Of a stretch of 64,000 nt of DNA, positions 23,571 through 36,400 are shown in pieces. Where the stretch lies: contig WPIO01000080.1 in the NCBI GenBank assembly GCA_009760855.2, forward strand, positions 527,001 through 591,000, in the 5' to 3' direction. The first letter of the stretch is position 1. Every line of letters starts with the position of its first letter. The notes below the pieces were generated by a model. It saw nothing but the letters and a program-made list of their open reading frames with translations. It made no database searches and was not told where the DNA came from. Origin of the DNA: Cristatella mucedo. Taxonomy: Eukaryota > Bryozoa > Phylactolaemata > Cristatellidae. The position numbers and the translations under genes are program-made.

Positions 23571-23771
23571 CTGCCTGGAGGAACAGTCTTCGTGGCTTCC
23601 TGTACCCCCTCGCACAGACCAGGGATGGTTTGGTCCCATTGCAAGGTTGATTACTTTTAGCGATTGAGGTCAATGTGAATGGTGTTTGATGACCTAGGTC
23701 ATTGGCACGTGCCCCGTGGCATAGTGTAGCCCCCTGAATAAAGATTAGTTTATCGTATGATGCTATTAAGA

Positions 23772-23807
<36 letters not shown>

Positions 23808-24049
23808 TGTGTATATATATATATATATACAATATTAATGATAGCCAGACTAGTTTCTGTACTAATCGTAACGTCTGAGATGCCTCTGCTATAACGTGTC
23901 ACATAATTCTAATGTATTTGCATTCTGTGTAATTGGTGTCATGTGATTTCAATGAAGATTTAAGTCCAATTGATCGATGTAAAGCCCCGGCAGTAAACTG
24001 TTTGCACTTCAAACCACAATAGTGATAGGAATCATATATCTTCATACCA

Positions 24050-25320
24050 GATGCTCAGAGAACTTAATCGGTTTCTAGAAACGTCATACGTGCTGTAAAC
24101 GACGAATTACCCTAAATTTAGTGACAACATACACAATATGTTGTCATGCATAATATGGTTAGTGATAACCTGCACAGTGTCTGCACGCATAAGCACTAAG
24201 GATACTTCACACGGAATCAGCAAACGATGTCAGCAAATAACCTGCACAGTGTCTGCACGCATAAGAACAAAGGACACATCACACGGAATCAGCTAAATAG
24301 GTGAGTAACAGGTGCGTTTTAGCTTTTGTTTATTGGCTCAAGTCAGGGAGAGTCACGAAGTCAATGTAAGTTCAAGGCTTTAGGAACATGTGACCTGAAG
24401 GGATGATTTCAGAAGTATTTGAGGTTAGTTCACAGAACGGCAAAGCGATATGAGTAAGATGAGCAGTTAGTACGATGCCTAATCTGGTATGGGAGTAGTT
24501 CTGATATGTAAGCTGGAGCCCGAGAATAGAGGAACCTAAATTTTTGTACAATGAAATACTCTGAAGCCAGCACTCTGCTTATTGGGTGCAGTGCAGGTCA
24601 GCGAAAAACCAGTTCAATGGGGCTACTGCAATGCTTCGTCAGATAAGTTTAACTGACGAGTTTTGCAGCAGCTGGAAATTCGTGATTGCATAGGTTTGCA
24701 GACCTGCAAGTAATAAGTTACTCAAGTCGAGGTGGGATGTCATTAGTGTGGATTAGTGTCATGTGCGCATTTGTGTCACATGTACATGGGCCAGCTTGGA
24801 TGAAGAGTCACTTTCTATTCAGGCCCCAAATATTGCATTGTCATTCAGGTAAAAGTAGACAAACTTCACTCTAGAGCTGAAGCTGTCGTTTTTTTGAAAC
24901 TTCACTTTGAAACAGGACACCTAGATTTTGTTCGGATACCCCAGGAAATATGCTGACAGAGCCTGGTTTGAACCTTAATTTTTCTAATTTCTGAGTAACT
25001 GGTTTGGTCAGTAACTAATAAGTTAGGTTTACTGTTATTCATGTCGAGAAAATCTACTGCCATCCGTATGCCAACGTGCAGCCATACATGCAGTTATACA
25101 TGCGGTTACATACATGCAGTTACATGAGTTATTGCGAGTGGTGAGCTGAAAGGCTGGGGGATCAAGGCAATGAGACAGCAATCATTCATCTACATAGCAG
25201 TGAAATTCCAGATGGTGCTGGGCGACCGTATCGGCAAGAGGGAGGGTTTACATTGTGAAAAGATGCAGACCACGCACACAGCCCTGGGTACATCCAACTT
25301 TGTAGAGGTTAGTAGGATGT
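24050..25320 (-). mobile_element. Degenerate main-family LINE inside the array unit (unit 1 position)
   Basis: Follows 7260-8400 in order on the minus strand: AGATGCTCAGAGAACTTAATC (tail), TGTCTGCACGCATAAG, TCAAGGCTTTAGGAACATG, GTGCAGGTCAGCG, TTTTGCAGCAGCTGGAAA, CTGGTTTGGTCAGTAACTAA, CGACCGTATCGGCAAGAGGG. Heavily mutated, with no usable frame. Present in all units. Confidence 0.65.
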
Positions 25321-25567
25321 TTGCTGCCCGTTCGTTAGCCTCCCAGAATGCGCTTTGCGAATATTCGCAACGTGCCGTGCGTCTCCATGTGTCTTTGTTG
25401 GTTACTGGCTGCGCGGTTAGTTTTGTATTTTTTAAGCCACCATTATCTACTATGCTATCGCTCGTTCGGGCATTGCTGAGTAATTGTCCAGTTGTCCTAC
25501 TTTTTTCCCCATGCGGCGGCGGCAGTACTGCAAGACACTCCAGACTTTTGCAATTGAGCATTGGCTA

Positions 25568-25695
25568 TATCTACCTAATTCACTTGCATAGCGCTCTAAG
25601 AAAGCTACGCCACGCCACGCGGCTCGAGTCCTGGATCTCAGCCATATCATGGTCGGGATGACTGCCTTTAACCACTGGGTCAAACCGGTCATTCG
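25568..25695 (-). mobile_element. SINE-A copy carried in every array unit (unit 1 position)
   Basis: Minus strand: A box TGACCCAGTGG and B box GGACTCGAGCC with a shortened LINE-type tail (AGAGCGCTATGC). It recurs at the same place in all six units, so it inserted before amplification. Confidence 0.6.
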
Positions 25696-26827
25696 AGCTC
25701 CTGTATTGGCTGCTCTATGTGAGTCCTAATGAAAACTGAATTAAATACAATTCAATCAGCTCAATCATTCGGCTTCAAACATTAGCTCATACTGATACTG
25801 TGGTTCTTCTGAGCCATCGCGAAATGCTTGCAAGTTGAGGTGCTAGCGCCAGCCGGCATAGCTTAGCCTTTCGTCTAAACATTGCACGGTGCTAGGTTGA
25901 TGCGCACGCACAGCTACCGTTTTAATAGCATCATGGTAGTAATGACTGCTAATAGTGACTAGCCCATGCAGACGTAGTCACAGATGCCACGCTATGCGCG
26001 CTGCGATCAATCAGCCAGATATCATCGGCGATCTCGTGACGGCGATCCATCAGCGCCGGGCGCCCATTAGCCTCACTGTGGACCAAATGGGGTAGGGAAG
26101 GCGGCCCGACTCGAAGTCAAGCCGCTGCTCACTACTGCAACGGAATCCATGCCAGAGATGAGCCGTGTCTGACAAGGAAAGTGCACCCGCATGCGGCTAC
26201 TTTTTCTCGCAGAGCCGAGGAAAACGGCCGGACCCGACATCCCACATCCGATACAGCACAAAGCCGGCATATGAACACGTCGGATGCACATGGGAATACC
26301 GACGATTCAGTGAGCCGATACTGGCCAGCGCAAATGCAGGAAAAGGGGACAGAAGGAGGGCGCCGCTTGGAGGCGCAGTCTTTGTGGCTGGAACAGCATG
26401 CATGGACAACGCCACAGGCAGGGACTGTCCGCATGCGAAGACAGCCCTCAATGGCGACTTGCCGCAAGCCACGCGCTCGTGGCAGCTTGTCACCATGGCC
26501 ACAGGTGCGTGCACGCCCCCTAAACGCCACCGCGCCTGCGCGCTGTCAGCGGCGGTGACAGAAAGGTACGCCCACCTGCGCCGATAGGCGGCGCAGTGCA
26601 GCATTCAGGCGGCAGCACAGAAGCGGTCTCGGTCATTGGATGGATCTACAGTGGCTAGCGCCCGATGGAAGCCAGGGTCGCCTAGATGGCTATGCTTTTC
26701 ACTGGTAACGACGCGAGAGTAATTTTCTTGCTACAATGTGGACCGAGCTACTTGTTCAGCCGTTGAAAAATTGTTTGAAGCCACAGACTGGATGAAGACC
26801 TCCCAGACAGTGATTGTGCACGGATTA

Positions 26828-26975
26828 ACAGCAGCCTGGCTGCAGACGAAGACGGAGACGAAAGTGACTGGGTTTGTTTCAGGAGCAGCCTGTCTGCAGA
26901 CGAATATGGCTTCGGTTGTGCTTAGGCAAGGATCAGTAGCAGCGTGGCTACAGGATAAGATGGCCCCGTTAGGGA
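26828..26975 (+). repeat. Three imperfect ~60-base direct repeats in each array unit
   Basis: GCAGCCTGGCTGCAGACGAA, GCAGCCTGTCTGCAGACGAA and GCAGCGTGGCTACAGGATAA follow one another. In one frame this gives AAWLQTK, AACLQTN, AAWLQDK. Seen at the same place in all six units. No known protein repeat was recognised. Confidence 0.55.
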
Positions 26976-27389
26976 ATTAATGTATCTCTGTAACTCCACA
27001 AAAGCAACGAAGACTATGTGGTTGTTACGCAGGACAGCGTTGCATAGAGCTACTACAGCCTAAGCTGCTTTTGGTACGCATTCATTAGCCTTCATCTCAA
27101 GCAACAAACAGAAAGTGAGATGCAAAGCAGAGTCGGGAGAGCAGTTTAGATAGTGAGTAGAATGAAAGTAGCAGTTAGAAACGTCGGGAAAGGATGCACT
27201 AGCCTGAACCAGCATAATAGCTGTCGTTGCGTAAGGATCTTGAAAGTGAGTTCCACGATCTCTGACCTGCAGATCAGAAACTTGTGCCGCTAATGGTGTT
27301 TAAGCTGAGGAATTGATTATCTTAATTGATTGTCCATACAGGACACGACGACAGCTCAGCTAGGCATAAAGGAGCCAAACCTTGTCGAT

Positions 27390-27625
27390 TAGTTTAAGGA
27401 CACTGTTCTGTATTCGTTGATCAAGCGGCTGCCATTCAAGCTTTTTCAGCAAATGAGACACGTGGTCAAACCTCTGGGACTTGTAAACTGGCCTAGCAGT
27501 CATATTATTTGTGAGCGGTAATGGCAAAGTGTCTCTTTTGTATAGCTAGGCTTAAAAGGAGTTGGAGTAATTTAGTTGAGACAGAACTAAGGAGCTCGTT
27601 AAATTCTTTGCAAGCCACCGTGGAA
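27390..27625 (-). mobile_element. Second-subfamily LINE inside the array unit (unit 1 position)
   Basis: On the minus strand LAKNLTSSLVLSQLNYSNSF, then KSQRFDHVSHLLKKLEWQPL and DQRI match the plus-strand copies at 10.9 and 12.0 kb. Its upstream limit is about 27625. Confidence 0.6.
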
Positions 27626-28400
27626 GACGGTTCCTAGTATTAGATACATGTAAGACGCGATGGCTAGCTGTGGAAGCTTGTTTTCTAAGTCATTGGTCAG
27701 TAGGAGCAAGGCAGCAGTGGAAGATTGCCCGGAAGTGATTGTGTACTGATCACTAGCAGCCTGTTTGAGCCAGGCTCCCAGGCTGACGCGAGCCAAAGTC
27801 AGCTTGGCTAAACGATTGCTACGCCAACAGCTGCTGCAAGGCTGCTCCTCCGAAGAATATCGGAACCTTCCGTTGCTCACGCTGGCGAGGGCGTCCTTTT
27901 GATCGCGTCAATATTTTGCAGCAAATCGCGCGGTCTGGCCTACAGCGCTAGAGCACATTTTAGCCGTAGCTTCCCGTCATCCGGACTAGGGGAACCGGTG
28001 TTGTAAAGCAAGCCAAGTGCAAAGGTTGATCGGCCGCGAGAACCGAAGTCACCGGAGCTAATGGCTGACGGCAAGTCGTCCGACCGCATGCCTCATGACT
28101 GCCGATTCCGGGCCAGACCTCGCAAGATCGCGACTCGTAGCGCCGCACCATGCCCAGCTCGCTCGCTCTCTCTCATCTGCCTCCGAACAGCAGGAGCTGC
28201 CGCCGCCACCCTCGTGCTTTTAAGCCCGAGGTTCTAAGCCACTGGGCCTTTAAGCCGAGGGCCGCTGGCTATGCTGCGGCCGACGGTCGTCCTTCCCAGG
28301 CCCTAATGCCTAATCCTAGGCCACCACCACAGAGCCCTATCATTATAATCATCTGTGACTCACTCCGATTGTCTGACTGTCGGCGGGCACCCGTCGCTGC

Positions 28401-31400
28401 TGACCGACCACATTTAAAAAACGTTCATTTTTGGGGGTTTATTCTGCTGACACTATTTTCGTGCTGCCACTAAAAGTATGTGGATGCTGATCCAGTGCCT
28501 CTCACCTCGAACCATGTATTGCTTGTTGTCGTTGAGCATGTTACCACTAAACATGTGATTAGGCTCCCCATGAAGGAAAAAAATGTAAAGGGCCAAGTTC
28601 ACTGCGGGTGCATGAAAACAATTATTATTATTTTTAGCATTATTTAATTAAACTCGAACAGGTCCATGAACTGGCCAGACTCTCTTCCTGTACCCTCGCA
28701 CAGACCAGGGATGGTTTGGTCCCAATTGCAAGGTTCTTACTTTTAGCGATTGAGGTCAATGTGAATGTGTTTGATGACCTAGGTCATTGGCACGTGCCCC
28801 GTGGCATATGTGTAGCCCCTGAATAAAGATTAGTTTATCGTATGATGCTATTAAGACTGTATATATATATACACATATATATATATATATATATGTGTGT
28901 GTATATATATATATATACAATATTAATGATAGCCAGACTAGTTTCTGTACTAATCGTAACGTCTGAGATGCCTCTGCTATAACGTGTCACATAATAATTC
29001 TAATGTATTTGCATTCTGTGTAATTGGTGTCATGTGATTTCAATGAAGATTTAAGTCCAATTGATCGATGTAAAGCCCGGCAGTAAACTGTTTGCACTTC
29101 AAACCACAATAGTGATAGGAATCATATATCTTCATACCAGATGCTCAGAGAACTTAATCGGTTTCTAGAAACGTCATACGTGCTGTAAACGACGAATTAC
29201 CCTAAATTTAGTGACAACATACACAATATGTTGTCATGCATAATATGGTTAGTGATAACCTGCACAGTGTCTGCACGCATAAGCACTAAGGATACTTCAC
29301 ACGGAATCAGCAAACGATGTCAGCAAATAACCTGCACAGTGTCTGCACGCATAAGAACAAAGGACACATCACACGGAATCAGCTAAATAGGTGAGTAACA
29401 GGTGCGTTTTAGCTTTTGTTATTGGCATCAAGTCAGGGAGAGTCACGAAGTCAATGTAAGTTCAAGGCTTTAGGAACATGTGACCTGAAGGGATGATTTC
29501 AGAAGTATTTGAGGTTAGTTCACAGAACGGCAAAGCGATATGAGTAAGATGAGCAGTTAGTACGATGCCTAATCTGGTATGGGAGTTCTGATATGTAAGC
29601 TGGAGCCCGAGAATAGAGGAACCTAAAATTTTGTACAATGAAATACTCTGAAGCCAGCACTCTGCTTATTGGGTGCAGTGCAGGTCAGCGAAAAACCAGT
29701 TCAATGGGGCTACTGCAATGCTTCGTCAGATAAGTTTAACTGACGAGTTTTGCAGCAGCTGGAAATTCGTGATTGCATAGGTTTGCAGACCTGCAAGTAA
29801 TAAGTTACTCAAGTCGAGGTGGGATGTCATTAGTGTGGATTAGTGTCATGTGCGCATTTGTGTCACATGTACATGGGCCAGCTTGGATGAAGAGTCACTT
29901 TCTATTCAGGCCCCAAATATTGCATTGTCATTCAGGTAAAAGTAGACAAACTTCACTCTAGAGCTGAAGCTGTCGTTTTTTGAAACTTCACTTTGAAACA
30001 GGACACCTAGATTTTGTTCGGATACCCCAGGAAATATGCTGACAGAGCCTGGTTTGAACCTTAATTTTTCTAATTTCTGAGTAACTGGTTTGGTCAGTAA
30101 CTAATAAGTTAGGTTTACTGTTATTCATGTCGAGAAAATCTACTGCCATCCGTATGCCAACGTGCAGCCATACATGCAGTTATACATGCGGTTACATACA
30201 TGCAGTTACATGAGTTATTGCGAGTGGTGAGCTGAAAGGCTGGGGGATCAAGGCAATGAGACAGCAATCATTCATCTACATAGCAGTGAAATTCCAGATG
30301 GTGCTGGGCGACCGTATCGGCAAGAGGGAGGGTTTACATTGTGAAAAGATGCAGACCACGCACACAGCCCTGGGTACATCCAACTTTGTAGAGGTTAGTA
30401 GGATGTTTGCTGCCCGTTCGTTAGCCTCCCAGAATGCGCTTGTGCGAATATTCGCAACGTGCCGTGCGTCTCCATGTGTCTTTGTTGGTTACTGGCTGCG
30501 CGGTTAGTTTTGTATTTTCGAAGCCACCATTATCTACTATGCTATCGCTCGTTCGGGCATTGCTGAGTAATTGTCCAGTTGTCCTACTTTTCCCCATGCG
30601 GCGGCAGTACTGCAAGACACTCCAGACTTTTGCAATTGAGCATTGGCTATATCTACCTAATTCACTTGCATAGCGCTCTAAGAAAGCTTACGCCACGCGG
30701 CTCGAGTCCTGGATCTCAGCCATATCATGGTCGGGATGACTGCCTTTAACCACTGGGTCAAACCGGTCATTCGAGCTCCTGTATTGGCTGCTCTATGTGA
30801 GTCCTAATGAAAACTGAATTAAATACAATTCAATCAGCTCAATCATTCGGCTTCAAACATTAGCTCATACTGATACTGTGGTTCTTCTGAGCCATCGCGA
30901 AAATTCTTGCAAGTTGAGGTGCTAGCGCCAGCCGGCATAGCATAGCTTAGCCTTTCGTCTAAACATTGCACGGTGCTAGGTTGATGCGCACGCACAGCTA
31001 CCGTTTTAATAGCATCATGGTAGTAATGACTGCTAATAGTGACTAGCCCATGCAGACGTAGTCACAGATGCCACGCTATGCGCGCTGCGATCAATCAGCC
31101 AGATATCATCGGCGATCTCGTGACGGCGATCCATCAGCGCCGGGCGCCCATTAGCCTCACTGTGGACCAAATGGGGTAGGGAAGGCGGCCCGACTCGAAG
31201 TCAAGCCGCTGCTCACTACTGCAACGGAATCCATGCCAGAGATGAGCCGTGTCTGACAAGGAAAGTGCACCCGCATGCGGCTACTTTTTCTCGCAGAGCC
31301 GAGGAAAACGGCCGGACCCGACATCCCACATCCGATACAGCACAAAGCCGGCATATGAACACGTCGGATGCACATGGGAATACCGACGATTCAGTGAGCC

Positions 31401-33488
31401 GATACTGGCCAGCGCAAATGCAGGAAAAGGGGACAGAAGGAGGGCGCCGCTTGGAGGCGCAGTCTTTGTGGCTGGAACAGCATGCATGGACAACGCCACA
31501 GGCAGGGACTGTCCGCATGCGAAGACAGCCCTCAATGGCGACTTGCCGCAAGCCACGCGCTCGTGGCAGCTTGTCACCATGGCCACAGGTGCGTGCACGC
31601 CCCCTAAACGCCACCGCGCCTGCGCGCTGTCAGCGGCGGTGACAGAAAGGTACGCCCACCTGCGCCGATAGGCGGCGCAGTGCAGCATTCAGGCGGCAGC
31701 ACAGAAGCGGTCTCGGTCATTGGATGGATCTACAGTGGCTAGCGCCCGATGGAAGCCAGGGTCGCCTAGATGGCTATGCTTTTCACTGGTAACGACGCGA
31801 GAGTAATTTTCTTGCTACAATGTGGACCGAGCTACTTGTTCAGCCGTTGAAAAATTGTTTGAAGCCACAGACTGGATGAAGACCTCCCAGACAGTGATTG
31901 TGCACGGATTAACAGCAGCCTGGCTGCAGACGAAGACGGAGACGAAAGTGACTGGGTTTGTTTCAGGAGCAGCCTGTCTGCAGACGAATATGGCTTCGGT
32001 TGTGCTTAGGCAAGGATCAGTAGCAGCGTGGCTACAGGATAAGATGGCCCCGTTAGGGAATTAATGTATCTCTGTAACTCCACAAAGCAACGAAGACTAT
32101 GTGGTTGTTACGCAGGACAGCGTTGCATAGAGCTACTACAGCCTAAGCTGCTTTTGGTACGCATTCATTAGCCTTCATCTCAAGCAACAAACAGAAAGTG
32201 AGAGTGCAAAGCAGAGTCGGGAGAGCAGTTTAGATAGTGAGTAGAATGAAAGTAGCAGTTAGAAACGTCGGGAAAGGATGCACTAGCCTGAACCAGCATA
32301 ATAGCTGTCGTTGCGTAAGGATCTTGAAAGTGAGTTCCACGATCTCTGACCTGCAGATCAGAAACTTGTGCCGCTAATGGTGTTTAAGCTGAGGAATTGA
32401 TTATCTTAATTGATTGTCCATACAGGACACGACGACAGCTCAGCTAGGCATAAAGGAGCCAAACCTTGTCGATTAGTTTAAGGACACTGTTCTGTATTCG
32501 TTGATCAAGCGGCTGCCATTCAAGCTTTTTCAGCAAATGAGACACGTGGTCAAACCTCTGGGACTTGTAAACTGGCCTAGCAGTCATATTATTTGTGAGC
32601 GGTAATGGCAAAAGTGTCTCTTTTGTATAGCTAGGCTTAAAAGGAGTTGGAGTAATTTAGTTGAGACAGAACTAAGGAGCTCGTTAAATTCTTTGCAAGC
32701 CACCGTGGAAGACGGTTCCTAGTATTAGATACATGTAAGACGCGATGGCTAGCTGTGGAAGCTTGTTTTCTAAGTCATTGGTCAGTAGGAGCAAGGCAGC
32801 AGTGGAAGATTGCCCGGAAGTGATTGTGTACTGATCACTAGCAGCCTGTTTGAGCCAGGCTCCCAGGCTGACGCGAGCCAAAGTCAGCTTGGCTAAACGA
32901 TTGCTACGCCAACAGCTGCTGCAAGGCTGCTCCTCCGAAGAATATCGGAACCTTCCGTTGCTCACGCTGGCGAGGGCGTCCTTTTGATCGCGTCAATATT
33001 TTTGCAGCAAATCGCGCGGTCTGGCCTACAGCGCTAGAGCACATTTTAGCCGTAGCTTCCCGTCATCCGGACTAGGGGAACCGGTGTTGTAAAGCAAGCC
33101 AAGTGCAAAGGTTGATCGGCCGCGAGAACCGAAGTCACCGGAGCTAATGGCTGACGGCAAGTCGTCCGACCGCATGCCTCATGACTGCCGATTCCGGGCC
33201 AGACCTCGCAAGATCGCGACTCGTAGCGCGCCGCACCATGCCCAGCTCGCTCGCTCTCTCTCATCTGCCTCCGAACAGCAGGAGCTGCCGCCGCCACCCT
33301 CGTGCTTTTAAGCCCGAGGTTCTAAGCCACTGGGCCTTTAAGCCGAGGGCCGCTGGCTATGCTGCGGCCGACGGTCGTCCTTCCCAGGCCCTAATGCCTA
33401 ATCCTAGGCCACCACCACAGAGCCCTATCATTATAATCATCTGTGACTCACTCCGATTGTCTGACTGTCGGCGGGCACCCGTCGCTGC
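28401..33488 (+). repeat. Array unit 2 (complete, 5088 bases; reference for unit contents)
   Basis: Contents in order: LINE 3' tail, plus (28401-28650); AT-rich near-palindrome (28859-28920); degenerate main-family LINE, minus (about 29138-30400), with a 70-base internal duplication at 29260-29400; SINE-A, minus (about 30655-30772); GC-rich DNA with open frames on both strands (30950-31810); a 60-base tryptophan-glutamine-like repeat (31912-32060); second-subfamily LINE, minus (32060-32710); a GC-rich end (32720-33488). No intact gene was recognised. Confidence 0.85.
28859..28920. repeat. AT-rich near-palindrome in array units (unit 2 position)
   Basis: GTATATATATATACACATAT on the left and ATATGTGTGTGTATATATAT on the right can pair. 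Copies at 33946, 39031, 44142 and 49259 differ mainly in the length of the central AT run. Confidence 0.7.
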
Positions 33489-36400
33489 TGACCGACCACA
33501 TTTAAAAAACGTTCATTTTTGGGGGTTTATTCTGCTGACACTATTTTCGTGCTGCCACTAAAAGTATGTGGATGCTGATCCAGTGCCTCTCACCTCGAAC
33601 CATGTATTGCTTGTTGTCGTTGAGCATGTTACCACTAAACATGTGATTAGGCTCCCCATGAAGGAAAAAATGTAAAGGGCCAAGTTCACTGCGGGTGCAT
33701 GAAAACAATTATTATTATTTTTAGCATTATTTAATTAAACTCGAACAGGTCCATGAACTGGCCAGACTCTCTTCCTGTACCCTCGCACAGACCAGGGATG
33801 GTTTGGTCCCAATTGCAAGGTTCTTACTTTTAGCGATTGAGGTCAATGTGAATGTGTTTGATGACCTAGGTCATTGGCACGTGCCCCGTGGCATATGTGT
33901 AGCCCCTGAATAAAGATTAGTTTATCGTATGATGCTATTAAGACTGTATATATATATACACATATATATATATATATATGTGTGTGTATATATATATATA
34001 TATACAATATTAATGATAGCCAGACTAGTTTCTGTACTAATCGTAACGTCTGAGATGCCTCTGCTATAACGTGTCACATAATTCTAATGTATTTGCATTC
34101 TGTGTAATTGGTGTCATGTGATTTCAATGAAGATTTAAGTCCAATTGATCGATGTAAAGCCCGGCAGTAAACTGTTTGCACTTCAAACCACAATAGTGAT
34201 AGGAATCATATATCTTCATACCAGATGCTCAGAGAACTTAATCGGTTTCTAGAAACGTCATACGTGCTGTAAACGACGAATTACCCTAAATTTAGTGACA
34301 ACATACACAATATGTTGTCATGCATAATATGGTTAGTGATAACCTGCACAGTGTCTGCACGCATAAGCACTAAGGATACTTCACACGGAATCAGCAAACG
34401 ATGTCAGCAAATAACCTGCACAGTGTCTGCACGCATAAGAACAAAGGACACATCACACGGAATCAGCTAAATAGGTGAGTAACAGGTGCGTTTTAGCTTT
34501 TGTTATTGGCATCAAGTCAGGGAGAGTCACGAAGTCAATGTAAGTTCAAGGCTTTAGGAACATGTGACCTGAAGGGATGATTTCAGAAGTATTTGAGGTT
34601 AGTTCACAGAACGGCAAAGCGATATGAGTAAGATGAGCAGTTAGTACGATGCCTAATCTGGTATGGGAGTAGTTCTGATATGTAAGCTGGAGCCCGAGAA
34701 TAGAGGAACCTAAAATTTTGTACAATGAAATACTCTGAAGCCAGCACTCTGCTTATTGGGTGCAGTGCAGGTCAGCGAAAAACCAGTTCAATGGGGCTAC
34801 TGCAATGCTTCGTCAGATAAGTTTAACTGACGAGTTTTGCAGCAGCTGGAAATTCGTGATTGCATAGGTTTGCAGACCTGCAAGTAATAAGTTACTCAAG
34901 TCGAGGTGGGATGTCATTAGTGTGGATTAGTGTCATGTGCGCATTTGTGTCACATGTACATGGGCCAGCTTGGATGAAGAGTCACTTTCTATTCAGGCCC
35001 CAAATATTGCATTGTCATTCAGGTAAAAGTAGACAAACTTCACTCTAGAGCTGAAGCTGTCGTTTTTTGAAACTTCACTTTGAAACAGGACACCTAGATT
35101 TTGTTCGGATACCCCAGGAAATATGCTGACAGAGCCTGGTTTGAACCTTAATTTTTCTAATTTCTGAGTAACTGGTTTGGTCAGTAACTAATAAGTTAGG
35201 TTTACTGTTATTCATGTCGAGAAAATCTACTGCCATCCGTATGCCAACGTGCAGCCATACATGCAGTTATACATGCGGTTACATACATGCAGTTACATGA
35301 GTTATTGCGAGTGGTGAGCTGAAAGGCTGGGGGATCAAGGCAATGAGACAGCAATCATTCATCTACATAGCAGTGAAATTCCAGATGGTGCTGGGCGACC
35401 GTATCGGCAAGAGGGAGGGTTTACATTGTGAAAAGATGCAGACCACGCACACAGCCCTGGGTACATCCAACTTTGTAGAGGTTAGTAGGATGTTTGCTGC
35501 CCGTTCGTTAGCCTCCCAGAATGCGCTTGTGCGAATATTCGCAACGTGCCGTGCGTCTCCATGTGTCTTTGTTGGTTGGTTACTGGCTGCGCGGTTAGTT
35601 TTGTATCTTCGAAGCCACCATTATCTACTATGGTATCGCTCGTTCGGGCATCGCTGAGTAGTTGTCCAGTTGTTGTCCTACTTTTCCCCATGCGGCGGCA
35701 GTACTGCAAGACACTCCAGACTTTTGCAATTGAGCATTGGCTATATCTACCTAATTCACTTGCATAGCGCTCTAAGAAAGCTTACGCCACGCGGCTCGAG
35801 TCCTGGATCTCAGCCATATCATGGTCGGGATGACTGCCTTTAACCACTGGGTCAAACCGGTCATTCGAGCTCCTGTATTGGCTGCTCTATGTGAGTCCTA
35901 ATGAAAACTGAATTAAATACAATTCAATCAGCTCAATCATTCGGCTTCAAACATTAGCTCATACTGATACTGTGGTTCTTCTGAGCCATCGCGAAATGCT
36001 TGCAAGTTGAGGTGCTAGCGCCAGCCGGCATAGCTTAGCCTTTCGTCTAAACATTGCACGGTGCTAGGTTGATGCGCACGCACAGCTACCGTTTTTAATA
36101 GCATCATGGTAGTAATGACTGCTAATAGTGACTAGCCCATGCAGACGTAGTCACAGATGCCACGCTATGCGCGCTGCGATCAATCAGCCAGATATCATCG
36201 GCGATCTCGTGACGGCGATCCATCAGCGCCGGGCGCCCATTAGCCTCACTGTGGACCAAATGGGGTAGGGAAGGCGGCCCGACTCGAAGTCAAGCCGCTG
36301 CTCACTACTGCAACGGAATCCATGCCAGAGATGAGCCGTGTCTGACAAGGAAAGTGCACCCGCATGCGGCTACTTTTTCTCGCAGAGCCGAGGAAAACGG

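Larger units (their letters stand above)
23590..28400 (+). repeat. Array unit 1 (lacks first ~280 bases)
   Basis: First near-identical unit. It differs from units 2-6 by scattered changes, for example TTTTTAAGCCACC for TTTTCGAAGCCACC near 25430, an extra GGC at 25516 and an altered AT tract at 23775-23830. Confidence 0.85.

Noticed and set aside
26450-26587. Plus-strand GDLPQATRSWQLVTMATG in the unit, faintly like the RUNX1 GDVPDGT...LVTVMAG block
   Set aside because: It needs an insertion in the middle, no other Runt block is in phase around it, and the opposite strand is equally open.
26132-26604. Overlapping 125-140 codon frames on both strands in the GC-rich core of every array unit
   Set aside because: Several registers are open at once on both strands, none has a known domain or splice support, and conservation between units only reflects recent duplication.
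28150-28473. 107-126 codon plus-strand frame at the end of each array unit
   Set aside because: Runs through GC-rich DNA into a LINE tail; no domain, and its length changes with small indels between units.
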